DNA of 64,000 bases from Salvia splendens (lineage: Eukaryota; Streptophyta; Magnoliopsida; Lamiales; Lamiaceae), in contig NC_056035.1 of NCBI RefSeq assembly GCF_004379255.2, positions 19,365,902 to 19,429,901 of the forward strand, written 5' to 3'. The notes below the pieces were generated by a model, which saw only the letters and a list, made by a program, of their open reading frames with translations, made no database searches and had not been told where the DNA came from. Shown here in pieces: positions 45,393 through 57,700 of the stretch (positions within the stretch are counted from its first letter, which is position 1; the number at the start of each line of letters is the position of its first letter). The translations under genes were made by a program, and so were the position numbers.

Positions 45393-45676
45393 TACTTCCT
45401 TCTTTCGTTCCATAAAAATAGTGACACTTTCCTTTTACGTCCGTCCCATAAAAATAACTTATTTCCATATATGGAAAATTGTCCCCAAATCATTACTCAT
45501 ATATATTAATTTATTTACAACTTATATTACTAGAGTCCACCATTAAACACTAATATTAATTTGGATCACACTATCTACTAATACCAGTTTAACTACTCTT
45601 TTTTTACGTTACCAATTATGGATTAATTACTATTCCAAATATCCCTATACTTATGAGACTAGGGACGAAGGGACAA
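45393..45676. mobile_element. Stowaway-like MITE
   Basis: Left end TACTTCCTTCTTTCGTTCCA, right end ACTTATGAGACTAGGGACGAAGGGA; internal TCCGTCCCATAAAAATAA words resemble those of 44579-44855, a closely related copy. Confidence 0.6.
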
Positions 45677-46393
45677 TGGGGCCTGGGGGGGCCAGGGGCC
45701 CCTCAACAATTCTGAAAAATTATAGGGGTATTTTAGTAATTTCATAATTATTAATTTTAATTAATAAAAAATATCGATTATTTTCTATTTTCTTTCATTC
45801 ACCGTTGTAGCCGTTCTCTCATTTTTACTAAACCTAGGAATCTGCCGTGGAGCTTTCAGCTCGTCGCCGCCGCAGCATCCATTGTCGTTGTTGTTGCCTC
45901 CGCGTCGCTGTAGGCTTGTTGCTGCGACTGTCCTCGTTGTTTCCGCTAGCCGCTGCCTTGTCTTGTCTCCGTGTCATTTTCCCCCTAAATTCTGGCAAGT
46001 GTAAAATCAAAACTGCTATGGAGCATAGAAAATTAAGGGTCTGCGAATGATTTTATTATGTTGTGTTTTATGTTTAATTATCTTGTTCATTGCAATTTGC
46101 ATCAATCTTATAAATATTTGCAATTTGTAAACATGTTCTTGAATCTTGAGGCAACCATTGAAAGGGTATGAGCACAGAGCATCTATGTAATATTTTTTTT
46201 CTCGAATTCTGGAGTGGAATGGAAATAGAATTGCTTTGATGGCCATAAATAATTTACTATGCAATTCATTGGATTTGGCTACTGTATTCATGGTCGTATT
46301 GAGCACTGGAGCAGAGCATATGTATATATAAATATATGGACAGAATGTGGACTTGTGGTCCCTATCGAAAAATGACATATATATATATATATA
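45677..46393. other. Probable 5' region of the hAT-like element
   Basis: Begins with a G/C run (GGGGCCTGGGGGGGCCAGGG). It includes a GC-richer stretch near 45840-45975 (possible old 5' UTR/exon) and AT-rich sequence leading to the transposase remnant. I cannot fix the element ends; a right end may be the CAGTGACGAAGCCAGAATTT complement near 48795-48815. Confidence 0.35.
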
Positions 46394-46767
46394 TAGGATT
46401 GTGATCAAGATAGAACCATTCTTAAACGTAGAACCATTCTTAAACGTAGAACAAATGCCAAACGGAGGTCGTTTGGCATTTTAATCCAATGGTGTTGATT
46501 TGCACAACAACTTCCCATTACAACCAAAACTATTATTAATGGGTGAATGCAGAGAAGTGAAAAAATAAAGCATGCATGGACTCTTCTTCGTTACATTCAT
46601 TCTTCCATCAACATGTGAGTTTTTTCACATGTTGAGTCCGGAATGTCGTGAAAACATAGTCTAATATGTATGATTTTTAATCTTGACCGTCATTTTTTCG
46701 TCATCCAATGAATAAAATATGTAGAGTTCTAGGTTCTACACTTAAGAATGGTTCTATCTTTAACGCA

Positions 46768-46773
<6 letters not shown>
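46394..46773. mobile_element. MITE inserted in a (TA)n tract
   Basis: Ends TAGGATTGTGATCAAGATAG and ...TCTATCTTTAACGCAACCCTA are inverted around GAACCATTCTTAA / TTAAGAATGGTTC. (TA)n runs flank both sides. A perfect 12-bp-stem hairpin (AAATGCCAAACG, 5-nt loop, CGTTTGGCATTT) lies at 46453-46481. Confidence 0.75.

Positions 46774-46820
<47 letters not shown>
46773..46820. repeat. (TA)n microsatellite, about 24 units
   Basis: An uninterrupted AT/TA run between the two (TA)n-flanked MITEs. Confidence 0.95.
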
Positions 46821-46824
<4 letters not shown>

Positions 46825-47092
46825 GCATTTAAATCCAGAAATGCAGCCCAAATCTTGGCCCTAGGATTAGATGATCTAATGGTCAATAATTAACCAAAAA
46901 TACGGAAGGTCATACGTAAGCAATTTTAGGTCATGTTATAATATTTTGGTTTAATGTCATGCTAAGATCATTTTAGGTCATGCGTTGTTAGCATGACCTA
47001 CAAATTAACTAACTATGACCTAAAAGTGCCCTACGTATGATATTGTTCTGCGTTTCTGTATTTAAATCATGTTTTGCATAGATCAAGACCCT
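46821..47092. mobile_element. Second (TA)n-flanked MITE
   Basis: AAATGCATTTAAATCCAGAA at the left pairs with CTGTATTTAAATCATGTTTTG at the right; the ends abut TA runs. The word 'ggtcat(g/a)' and its complement recur inside. Non-coding. Confidence 0.65.
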
Positions 47093-47237
47093 ATATATAT
47101 ATAATTGTATAAACAAATGAAATATAGCATATATTCATAGATAATGACAAATGGACACCGTATAATGTGTCATCATTTATGCATTTAATTGTTAATGAAC
47201 TTTGTTTCAAATTTTGAATGCAGGTATTTGTTGAAAA

Positions 47238-48687
47238 TTGAAAATGGATCGATATTTTAAGAAACTTTCTCCTAGTGTTGCTGCTTCATCTTCGTCAGTT
47301 AATGGACCTACACTTCTTGGTATTGTGCATGTAAGTGATACGGTTGCAACCACACTTGAGAAGGCACTTGATTCTTTGTTATCGACTCATGGTTTAAGTG
47401 TATCAAGTTTGAGAGGTCAAGGATATGATGGTGCAAGCAACATGAGAGGAGAATTCAATGGGTTGAAAAGTTTGATTCTCAAGAGAAATCCTAGTGCTTA
47501 TTATGTTCATTGTTTTGCACATCAGCTTCAACTCACAATTGTTGCTGTTGCTAAAAGACATACAAGTATTAGGTCTTTTTTAATTCTGTCACCCGTTTGT
47601 GTAATATTGTTGGAAGTTCATGTAAGCGTAGAGATGTGCTACGAGAGAGTCAAAGAGCGAAGGTTGTTGAAGGGATTGCAAGTGATGAAATTAATACCGG
47701 AAGAGGATTAAATCAAGAGAAGTCATTGACACGACCCGGAGATACTCGTTGGAGTTCGCATTATGGTACTCTCATCAACTTGATGCATTTATTTTTTTCT
47801 ATTAATGATGTTCTTGAGTATGTTGGGGAGAATGGTTATGAGGATGCACATAGGCCTGAAGCTTTGGATGTGCAAGAAATTCTAAATCATTTTGAGGTTA
47901 TCTTTGTGTTGCATCTTATGAGGAAACTCTTGGGAATTACACATGATCTCTCTCAAGTTCTACAAAAGAAGGATCAAGACATTGTTAATGCTATGAATCT
48001 TGTCAAAGTAGCAAAAACACGTTTACAAGTAATGAGGGAAAAAGGTTGGGAGGTTTTGCTTACTAAAGTTACAAAGTTTTGTAGAGCAAATGAGATTGAT
48101 GTGCTTGATATGGAAGATGAGTGTGTAGTTAGAGGAAGAGGAAGGCGTAAAATTGAGAAAATAAAAAATCTCCACCATTATCGAGTTGAGTTGTTTTGTT
48201 CAGTCATTGATATGCAAGCTCAAGAATTGAATCACCGTTTTAATGAAGTCAACACAGATTTACTTCTGTGTATGACATGTTTTGATCCTAGAGACTCATT
48301 TTCTGCATTTGATTCAGAGAAGCTGCTTCGCCTTGCCAAGTATTATCCATCTGAATTTTCTGAAGTTACTTTGTATGAGCTTGAAAGTCAGCTTGATAAC
48401 TTTATTTTTGATATGCGCACAGATGAAAGATTTTCAAAAGTATCGAGAATTGCAGGTCTTGCTCAGAATATGGTTTCTACAAGGAAACATGAGAATTTTG
48501 CGTTGGTTTATTTGTTAATTAACCTGCCATTGCGCTCGTTAAGACTTCTCTACGGAATCGTATGGGAGACCAGCTATTGAATGATTACTTAGTTCCTTAT
48601 ATTGAGAAGGATGTGTTTGTTAATGTAACTAATGAAGCTATTATGCAGCGGTTTCAGAAGATGAAAAGTAGAAGAGAAGTGTTATAA
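47238..48687 (+). pseudogene. hAT-like transposase (TTF / zinc finger MYM-type 1-like), internally deleted
   Basis: It starts MDRYFKKLSP like members of this family, but jumps directly to LLGIVHVSDTVATTLEKAL, so the TTF zinc finger and part of the core are missing. ALDSLLSTHGLSVSSLRGQG and GYDGASNMRGEFNGLKSLI, then YYVHCFAHQLQLTIVAVA, are good catalytic-region matches. A frame change falls near 47580; the next frame carries CKRRDVLRESQ, TRPGDTRWSSHYGTL and a long helical region. Near 48530 a deletion removes the VERAFS part of the hAT dimerisation domain, after which LRNRMGDQLLNDYLVPYIEK continues in another frame to a stop at 48685-48687. Not functional. Confidence 0.85.
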
Positions 48688-48689
48688 TA

Positions 48690-49828
48690 TCATTGTATGG
48701 AACTATGTGTTTACAACATTATATTTATATTATGTAATATTATTTATGTTTCATTTTATTATTTGAATTTTTTATTTGAACCCCAACCGTAAAATTCTGG
48801 CTTCGTCACTGTATGAGACTGATGGATTATAAATATAAGCACTTCATTTGTTAGTTTCGATATTCATCAATGATTTTATTTACGTGTACTAAAATATTAC
48901 CACTTCATTTGCTTGTTTCGATATTCATTAAGGATTTTGTATTATGAATTTATTAGTAGTTTAATTTGATCACTATCATTTTGACGTACACCCAAAAAAA
49001 AATTAATTAAGGTATATTTTTCATATTAGAGCTACTTTTAAATTAATTAAGGCTTCTATTTCCACATTGAAAATAAGACAAAATATTGCAAGATGTGATT
49101 ATTTAAAGTCTTTTTTCACATACTGAAAAAAAAGAGACAAACATTATAAAATGTGCTAACTTACTATAAGCATGGGTTATTATAAAATTTTAATATTATA
49201 TATTTTATAATTTAATGGGCCTAGTTTTAAATATAAGACATTATGAAATTTATCACTAGATTTAGAAAAATTATAATTACTCTGTCCAATGTTTCAATTT
49301 TATTTTTAGTTTGTCCTATCTAAAATGACTCATTACTAAAAGTATTAACTCCTTATCTTTTTTTTATGATCTCTTTTACTTTTTCTCTCCGTTTAACCCA
49401 CAAAATAAAACTAAATAAAATCTTGTGCGGCCAAAGAAAGGGGTTATCTTTCTTAAAAAAAAATTGAAGGAGTAATATAAGTGGCGAGAGAGGTGGAGCT
49501 CATAGGATTTGTAAATTTGGCTCTGATTAAGGAACAAGTTAAAAAGGAGATAGAGTAACGACGAAAATAAGAGAAAGAGATGACCTTTTCCTTCATTTTA
49601 ATTTGGATGCTGCAAGTTTTGGGGCCAAGCATTTTTGTCAAAGGAATATTGTAATGGACTGGAGTTTTGATTTAACTTTAGGGCCCATAGCAAATAATTG
49701 GAGGAATTAAGTTTGGGCTTGTAGATGAATACTACTCCTGTTAAACTTCTTTGGGCCAGAGTAACTGTTTTGTTTATTGTGTTAATTTTTCTTCTTCCGG
49801 TTAATTAAATAATTTTCGAATTGACCAA
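48690..49828. other. Intergenic DNA
   Basis: 3' flank of the hAT-like remnant and AT-rich DNA. A Stowaway-like left end (TCTGTCCAATGTTTCAATTT, about 49281) and a matching degenerate right end (AATTGAAGGAGTAATA, about 49462) may mark one more old MITE. No gene recognised. Confidence 0.4.
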
Positions 49829-49998
49829 CGGGTCGCAGTGCAGTTGGCAGCGCGGAACCGTGGTGACCTTGAGGTCTCGTGTTCAAACCCCGCCACCCGT
49901 TGGGAGACTTTCGGCCTTAATCTGCAAACCCGATCGAGCAGGATTAGCCGGATTCCGCCAAAGGCGGATTCGGTACACCTGTGGTCAAACAAAAAAAA
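49829..49998 (+). mobile_element. tRNA-derived SINE
   Basis: The first about 75 bp looks like a tRNA: box A-like GTCGCAGTGCAGTTGGC and box B-like GTGTTCAAACCCC, with ACGGGT / ACCCGT ends. A non-tRNA body follows with a hairpin (ATTCCGCCAAAGGCGGAT), ending in an A-rich tail. The body and tail exclude a plain tRNA gene. Clear target duplications were not found. Confidence 0.75.
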
Positions 49999-50114
49999 CT
50001 ATTTTTTTTAGCTTAACGAGTTTTTGATACATGAGAATCCAGAAACTTCTATAAAAAAAGACTGAAAGATAAAGCGAGCATGCACATAAGACGCATACAT
50101 TGTTTTTAAATTAA

Positions 50115-51137
50115 GACTAAAGGCCCTTTTTGGTCCTAAACATATGGAGATTTTATGATCTTGGTCCAAAACATTATCTTTTGAATTATTCGGTTCCTCA
50201 TAAATAAAAACGGGTCACATTTAGTCCGAATTGGACGGAAATGGTTAAATTTAACGGTCAACGAATATTAATTGAATTTTGACCGGATTAAGTTAATATT
50301 AAGTTAAAAATTACACTGCCGGAGCCAGTCCCCCCTCCTCCGCCGCCGGAGCCGGTCCTCTCCCCTCCACCGCTGGAGCCGGTCCCCTCTCCTCCGCCGC
50401 CATACGCTGTCAACCACCAGCTCAATCTCCCTCCTCTTCCCTTCCACCGCGAAGCACGTCCGCAGCGCGTCACAGATCGACACCGGCAAATGCACCCATC
50501 CCTACGCCGCCCCGATTTTCATGAAACTGACCTCGGCCCTTCGGCTGGAGAGGATGCGGTTGGTCGTCTTCTTCTTCTTCTTCTTGGATTTGATTCTGAC
50601 TTGGCCGATGCAGGCGACTTTTGGAGAGGAAGGCTCGGGGTTGTCGAGGCGTTTCTTGAGGAGGAAAGGGGAGGCCTTGTTAGGGCGGAGGCGGTGGCCG
50701 GGGCTGAGGATTGATTTGGAGAGTTTCACGGAGGAGGAAGAGGAGAGGCAGATGAAGAGCTCGCTGTTGTTTTAGTGGAAATGGATCTCTCTCTCCATTT
50801 CCTACTACTAATTCTTGTTTGTGAGAATTCAAATAGAGATGAGTGGTGGGGTACCGATCTCCTCCGGTGACCGGCTCTTACTATCCGACACCGTATGGCG
50901 GCGGCGGAGGAGAGGGGACTGGCTCCGGCAGTGTAATTTTTAACTTAATATTAACTTAATTCTTAACTTAATCCGGTCAAAATTCAATTAATATTCGTTC
51001 ACCGTTAAATTTAACCATTTCCGTCCAATTCGGACTAAATGTGAACTGTTTTTATTTGTGAGGGACCGAATAATTCAAAAGATAATGTTTTAGACCAAAA
51101 TCATAAAATCTTCATATATTTAGGACCAAAAAGAGTC
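50115..51137. mobile_element. Pack-MULE with long TIRs
   Basis: TIRs over 200 bp (about 50115-50335 and 50920-51137), including TTTTTGGTCCTAAA, CGGACTAAATGTGA complement and TACACTGCCGGAGCCAGTCC. The perfect 9-bp duplication TTAAATTAA (50106-50114 and 51138-51146) flanks the ends GACTAAAGG... and ...AAAGAGTC. The left TIR has a 7-base insertion near its tip. It encloses a GC-rich host gene fragment, the Pack-MULE pattern. Confidence 0.9.
50384..50771 (-). pseudogene. Captured host gene fragment in the Pack-MULE
   Basis: One minus-strand frame stays open from 50771 to about 50384 apart from a single TAG at 50502-50504. It reads NNSELFICLSSSSSVKLSKS, then SPKVACIGQVRIKSKKKKKK, and after the stop HLPVSICDALRTCFAVEGKR. 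The SPKVxCIGQVR motif recalls a group of plant proteins of unknown function; I cannot name the parent gene. There is no ATG at the start (a stop precedes the frame) and GC content is much higher than in the surroundings, as expected for a captured exon. Confidence 0.6.
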
Positions 51138-51446
51138 TTAAATTAAATTATTTTCTTAGTCTAATTTAGCTTTTTCTTTTCTTCAAAAAGGGTGATTTGT
51201 ACATGCTATTTAAGGCTAGCACGGAAAGTTGAATTGAGGAAGTAAGCAAACAAGGTGTGTTTTTCATTTGAGTTCAAGCTTCCTTGAATACTATTTCCGT
51301 TAACTCAATAAAATACTCTAATTTGATTATGTTATATTTTCTACAATTTTGAGCTATGCCCCAGCACTTGCTTATTTCCCTTTCTTTCTCATTTCTTTAA
51401 CTCTCACGTAATCGCGATCAACCATGTTTTGCATTTTGATACCTTA

Positions 51447-52028
51447 GAGCATTCACAATATGGCTGAATGCCGATCACAAGGGCCTAGCGATCGGCCCCC
51501 TTATCGCCTCTCACAGGCCACCATTGTAGGGAGGGAGGCCATCTCCACCCCCACCGCCTCTGCCCTTGGGCCGATAACAAGCCTCAACCGATTTTTTTTT
51601 AATTCAATTTTTATATTCTTTATATACTCCATTCCCCACCAATTATTCACATTTAATCCCATTTTATTTTATCTCACTCTACATTTTACTTTTCTCTAGT
51701 CACAATATTTTTAATATTTTTATCAATGTTTTTAGTTTATTTTGTTATGTATTTTTTTATAAATGTAGGATATTTTCTTTTAAATGAAATTTCTTTTTTA
51801 ATTAAGTTGTCTTTAATTTAATTTTCTTGCTATTTTATATCATTTTATTTCAGATTAACAATTAAAAGTAAAATATAAAAATAATGATGATGTGAAAATG
51901 AGATGGACTCTGAGATAGGCTCTGGGATGGGCTCTCATTGCAGGGAGATAGGCTCTCGGATGGGCCTGCTGACGTGGCATGAAAAAATGGAGATAGGCTC
52001 CGGAGATAGGCCACCATTGTGAATGCTC
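51447..52028. mobile_element. PIF/Harbinger (Tourist-like) MITE
   Basis: GAGCATTCACAATATGG ... CCACCATTGTGAATGCTC are inverted ends, flanked by TTA on both sides (51444-51446, 52029-52031). It lies just downstream of the Rab gene. Repeated GATAGGCTC words near the right end; non-coding. Confidence 0.9.
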
Positions 52029-54331
52029 TTAGCGATCAATACACACGAAGTAGCAGATTTTACAGTAAACAGCAGCACTTACACAAGGCGGATCCAAAGC
52101 AGAAAAGCAGTAGAGGTAAAGAAGCAAATTACTCATTTACACTTGTGAACATAAAACACGCCGGTCAGAATGCACGCTAAATGTTGTCTGACATCATCGC
52201 GTTGTGATTCTAGGAGCAGCAACCACCACTTGGAGGTGTCTGATGTTCTTGTTTCTGTTTCAAGATATTTCTCTTCACCGTTGATCCTTCTTCCAGCAGT
52301 CTCGGCACATGGACATCCATTATCTGCGGAAAATGGAAAAACCTCACTTAGCACACTATCTCTCTACATCAAACCAAACACAGACGGAGCTAAAACAAGT
52401 CTACCTTCAATGCTAGTTCTGCAAAGCATTGCTCGACGTTTTCTCGAGTTCTGGCGCTGCATTCCAGGAACAGACATCCGAGCTCTTTAGCTAGACTCAT
52501 CCCTTCTTCCCTGCTTACAACTCGTTCAGATTCCTACAAGTAAAAAATAATCACATGGGCGGAAAATAAGCAAGATGAAAATCAAACGTTGAGAAGTGTT
52601 TAAACAGATGACGGTCCTGCTCATTGACTTGCAAGTTGCAACAGAAGAAACCACTTGGAATAGAATTATAAACAACCTATGTATAGCCCGATAGAGGCGT
52701 GATCAACATCTGTACCAAATTATGCAACACCAACAAGGAACGTGCTCATTGAGAGAACAGAAGAATGAATGAAATATAAGTGCTATATATCATAGTGGTA
52801 AAACAACATATCGTGCTTACAAAGGAAAATGACTAACCCTATCAACTTTATTTCCAACAACCAATCCTCATTAGTGGAGTAGAGCTCCAGTTCCTTAGCC
52901 CATACATCAGATAAGTTTGTAAATGTATCTCTCCTTGTAACGTCGTAAACTACAACGAGATGACAACCGATTGAAACCATCAAAAGAACACAATGCAACA
53001 GCCGCAGATTAAAGTGAGGAAGGTGGAAATTATAGCCATTTATCTCTCTCATTCAAATGACAGCTGAATGAAAACTTTCTCAATCAGATTTATGCATTTG
53101 CTTGAGATTAAACTAGGTAAAACATGAAGAGGGTGTCTCAAAAAAACCGGAAGAAGAGTCAAGTGCATTTCACGATTTAGCAGAAACAATTACTATAACA
53201 ATTGGAGAAAAATAACAATCTGATTATTTCCCAACATTAAAATCTTGAAACAGAAATCCAGCATCAACAATAAAACATCTCAAGATAAGATTCTCAACCT
53301 TGTAAAATTCATTAAACTTTCTCGGTTCATTCATGGCTTACCATGAACGATTCCATGAGCACCTCTATAATATGAGCTTGTTAACGTCCTAAATCTCTCT
53401 TGTCCAGCTGCAAAAGACGTAGTAAATTCACTGTTGAGAAGCAAAATTATAGAAGCATTGTCATCATACATCTCTTAAATTGATTAAATCAAAGCCAAGA
53501 CTGCTAAAAAAAGTTATTACCTGTGTCCCAAATGGTAAGCTTCAGTTTCTTCCCACCAACTGTGAGGAACTTGATCTTAAAATCCACACCTAGATTTCAA
53601 CAAAAGGGTGACAACCACAAAAACAGAAATACGTAACAGTAAAAAAAAGTAATTCTTATATGAGTAATTTGGAAATCCTTGACTTAAAAAATCTAAATAA
53701 GCTATAAAGTTGATGGAAATGAGTTCTAGCACTTAGTTAGGAATAAGATTGCGGCTAATCATCCACTTATTTAGTGGCTTAGAATTTCAAACACCTACCT
53801 CGAGAACATCAAGCAGTAGTACTTAATTCAGCATTTGCATCATATTGCTTAATGTTAAGATCTAAATAAAGTAAAAGTTCATATAATTTGACCAAAATAG
53901 AATTGCTTGTTACTTATTTGCCAAATTGACTCTATACCTCAAACAAGATACAAACAAGTCAACATGCTAAAAAAATATTCAGGATCCACAAAGTACCCCC
54001 TGTTTCAATCCAGAACAAGAATGCCAAAAGCAATTGAGACAGTTTCTTCTAAGCTACCAAAATAGCACCAACATTAGCTATCCATAACAAGCAGGTATCA
54101 CAAAAAAAACAAAAAAAACAAAAAAAAAAACAAATCTAGGATCAAATTCGATAACAATTTTTTTTAAAAAAATTGAACGATTTTCATTTCTATATTGCAT
54201 AAATCAGAAATCTATCAGCTAACAAACTGGAAGTGTGATCGCAACATGATTAGAGTGGATGAATTTTATAATTCATAGCGGAGAAATACCTACGGTAGGG
54301 GAAAGATCGTCGACTACGTTGGAAATGAAGC

Positions 54332-54626
54332 TGTGGATTGATTGATGAATCAGCTGCGAGTATGATAATGAAGTATGAAGTTTAAGTGAAGTTTGAGCTG
54401 GGATGTTTCAGTGACCGTCGGATGAAGCGAGATAAATCAGATTAAGTCGCAGCCGTCGATTCTTTCGACCGTCAGTTTTTGTATTAGTTTTAAGTAGCTG
54501 TTGTATGCGTTTTTGTTAGTCAGTTAACTCATTCATTCTCAATAAAATTCCCTTTTCAAAACTCTCTCTTCTCCTTCGTTTAAAACACAAGAAAACACCC
54601 ACACAATTATTCACCAGAAGTTTACA
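54332..54626 (+). repeat. 5' LTR of copia element 2
   Basis: 295 bp, TGTGGATTG...GTTTACA. Differs from the 3' LTR at three positions, all C/T changes near the end of the LTR. Confidence 0.95.
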
Positions 54627-54646
54627 ATTGGCGCCTTCTGTGGGAA
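54627..54646 (+). other. Primer-binding site region of copia element 2
   Basis: ATTGGCGCCTTCTGTGGGAA follows the LTR; it ends the first bases with TGGCGCC as expected for a tRNA CCA-end complement, but I cannot name the tRNA. It is not the usual initiator-Met site. Confidence 0.6.
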
Positions 54647-54701
54647 TTCCGATTAGAGGATCGACTTGAATCTTGTGGAGGGAATCGAATCTGCGATTGA
54701 A

Positions 54702-57700
54702 ATGGCGTCGAGGTTTGAGGCGGAGAAGTTTACCGGCAAGAACGATTTCACACTTTGGAAAATGAAGATGCGAGCAATGCTTACTCAACAAGGGCTTGTA
54801 TCGGCTCTAACCGAGAAAGAAAAGGATGCAGAGGATAAAAATCTTGATGAGAAGGAGATACAACAACGTGCGGAGATTGAAGCGAAGGCTTATAGCACGA
54901 TTGTTCTTTGCCTCGGGGACAAGGTTCTGCGGGAAATTGCCAGAGAGAAAACGGCCGCAGGTATAATGGCTAAACTTGAGGATTTATATCTTACAAAGTC
55001 GCTTGCGAATAGGTTGATTATGAAGCAACGTTTGTATTCATATAAGTTCTTGGAAGGAAAGGGAGTGTTGGAGCAATTGGAGGATTTTAACAAGGCAATT
55101 GACGATCTGGAAAACATAGATGTGTTAATTGGTGATGAGGATAAAGCGATTCTGTTATTGAATGCGCTCCCATCAAGTTACGATCAGCTTCGTGATGCTA
55201 TATTGTATGGTAGGGAAAGGACTGTGGGGTTTCTTGAGGTGCAGGCTGCCTTGAGATCAAAGGAGCTGCAAGGTGTGGAAATGAAGTCAGGAAGCTCGGT
55301 CCATGAAAGCCTGAATGTGAGGAAGTTCAAGGGCAAAAAACCATACAAGAAATATAGTGATGCCTCCAAAGTCTCCACACCTGAACAAAAGGAGACTGGA
55401 TCTTGCCATTGGTGCAAGAAACCGGGCCATCTTAAGAAAGACTGTTATGCGTGGAAAAGAAAGCAACAAGAAACTGGAGGGAAGGTTGTGAATTCAATCG
55501 AGGAGGTCGATGAAGGTGAACTTCCAGTGGCTCTCAATGTGACAGACAGAAGGGAGAAGGGTTCATGGATTATGGACTCTGGTTGTAGCTTCCATATGAG
55601 TCACAACTTGTCTTGGTTTGAAGATTTGAAAGAAACATCAGGCTCGGTTATTCTAGGAAATGATCAGGTATGTTCTATACAAGGGATTGGTAATATCAGG
55701 CTGAAAGTTGAGAATGGTGGTAGCATATTGCTAAATTCAGTCAGATACATCCCGGAGATAAAAAGAAACTTGATTTCGTTGGGATCTCTTGAGAGAAGAG
55801 GTTGTAAATTTGTTTCTGAATCTGGAGTCATGACTGTCAGTAGGTCAGGAAGACTATTAATGAGAGCAGAAAGAAGGGGAAGCCTATATTACATGACTGC
55901 CACTGTTGAAAGAAAATTATCAAAGGAGTCACATGTTCTAGTTGCTCAGGATCTGAAAGTTTGGCACTCTAGATTGGGTCATCCAGCCATGGGGACAGTG
56001 AGAGAGCTTGTCAAAAGAGGATTTGTAAAATGTGAAGGTACTGATGATGATGATGATACAACAAAGTGTGAAGAATGCATTTTGGGAAAGGCAAAAAGGC
56101 TGAGCTATCCGAAGGCCATCCATTCATCCACAAAACCACTTGATTATGCTCATAGTGATTTGTGGGGTCCCTCTCAGGTTAAATCTATTGGAGGAGGGAG
56201 ATACTACATGAGTATTATTGATGATTTTTCAAGGAAGATCTGGATATTCATCCTAAAAGAGAAATCAGAGGCTTTCTCAAGGTTTAAAGAATGGTGTGTA
56301 AGGGTGGAGGTAGAAAAGGGGGTTAGCTTGGGTTGCTTGAGGACAGATAACGGTTTAGAGTATTTGTCAAATCAATTTGATGAATTTTGCAAGTTCAAAG
56401 GCATCAGGAGACACAGGACAGTACCAATGCACCCACAACAAAATGGTGTGGCTGAGAGAGCCAACCGCACCATCTTGGAGAGAACTAGATGTATGTTGAT
56501 TGCTGCAGGTTTGGAGAAGCGTTTCTGGGCAGAAGCAGCAACAACAGCTGTGGTACTATTGAACAAATGCCCCACATCAAGCTTGGATGGGGACATACCA
56601 GATACCAAATGGTATGGAAGACAATGCAATTATGACAATCTCAGAACTTTTGGCTGCATGGCTTTTGCACACATCAGTCAAGGGAAGCTGGAGGCTAGAG
56701 CTATAAGGTGTATTATGGTGGGATATCAGCCAGGTGTGAAGGGGTATAGACTATGGTGCATTGAACCTGGGAATGGAAAGATCATTGTGTCCAGAGATGT
56801 CATCTTCTGGGAGGCTGATATGCCATTCAAACAGAAAACTAATACTGATGTGTCTAGAAATATTTTGAGGAAGAGTGCTCCTGAGATTATAGAAGTTGAG
56901 GTGGAGCATCCAGGAGCTACACCTTCTGAGAAAGATAGTGAGAATGGTGCAGATACTAATTCTCCACAGCCTCAAGAACCAGAATTAGAAAATTGGAGAT
57001 TGGCTCGAGACAGAGTGAGAAGAAATATCAGGCCATCAAGTAAGTATTCAGATGCTGAGTACTTATTCCTTTGTTTGATGGCTGCAGAAGAAATAGAGTA
57101 CTCTGAACCCAATACCTATGAGGAGGCTGTGAACAGTAGGGATTGGGAGAAATGGATGAAAGCCATGATAGACGAGATTGATTTGTTGTTGAAGAATGGG
57201 ACATGGGTGCTGTTGGAGAAACCATATGGAAGGAGGATAGTCAGTTGTAAGTGGATATTCAAGAGAAAAATTGAGGGTGCAGATGGTGAGAAGCTGAGAT
57301 ACAAGGCTAGGTTGGTTGCGAGGGGTTTTACACAAGAATTTGGCATTGATTATGATGAGGTGTTTTCCCCCGTAGTCAAACACACTTCTATACGAATTCT
57401 GCTAGCCATAGTGGCAAGAAATGACTGGGAGTTAGAGCAGTTAGACGTTAAAACATCATTTCTACATGGTGAACTCAAAGAGACTATCTACATGGCTCAA
57501 CCTAGAGGTTTTGTGAAGGCCGGGGATGAAGGCAAGGTGTGTCTTTTGAAAAAGAGCATCTATGGGTTGAAGCAGGCTAGTCGTCAATGGCACATGAGAT
57601 TCAATGAGCACATGCTCAAGAAAGGTTTTCTGAGGTCATCATATGATGAATGTGTATACATCAAGAAGGTAGGTGGAGCTGATGTGGCTTACTTGCTACT

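Noticed and set aside
45840..46050. Short coding gene in a GC-richer stretch
   Set aside because: The 67-codon frame (Arg/Leu/Cys-rich) has no recognisable domain; more likely 5' UTR or exon remains of the hAT-like element.
46701..46893. ORFs with YIYIYI runs
   Set aside because: Direct translation of the (TA)n microsatellite.
49829..49910. tRNA gene
   Set aside because: The box A and box B-like words are there, but the sequence continues into a non-tRNA body with an A-rich tail and I cannot fold a clean cloverleaf with anticodon; a SINE head fits better.
54516..54791. 91-codon minus ORF at the 5' LTR of copia element 2
   Set aside because: Antisense of LTR and gag start; the matching sequence at the 3' LTR explains it.
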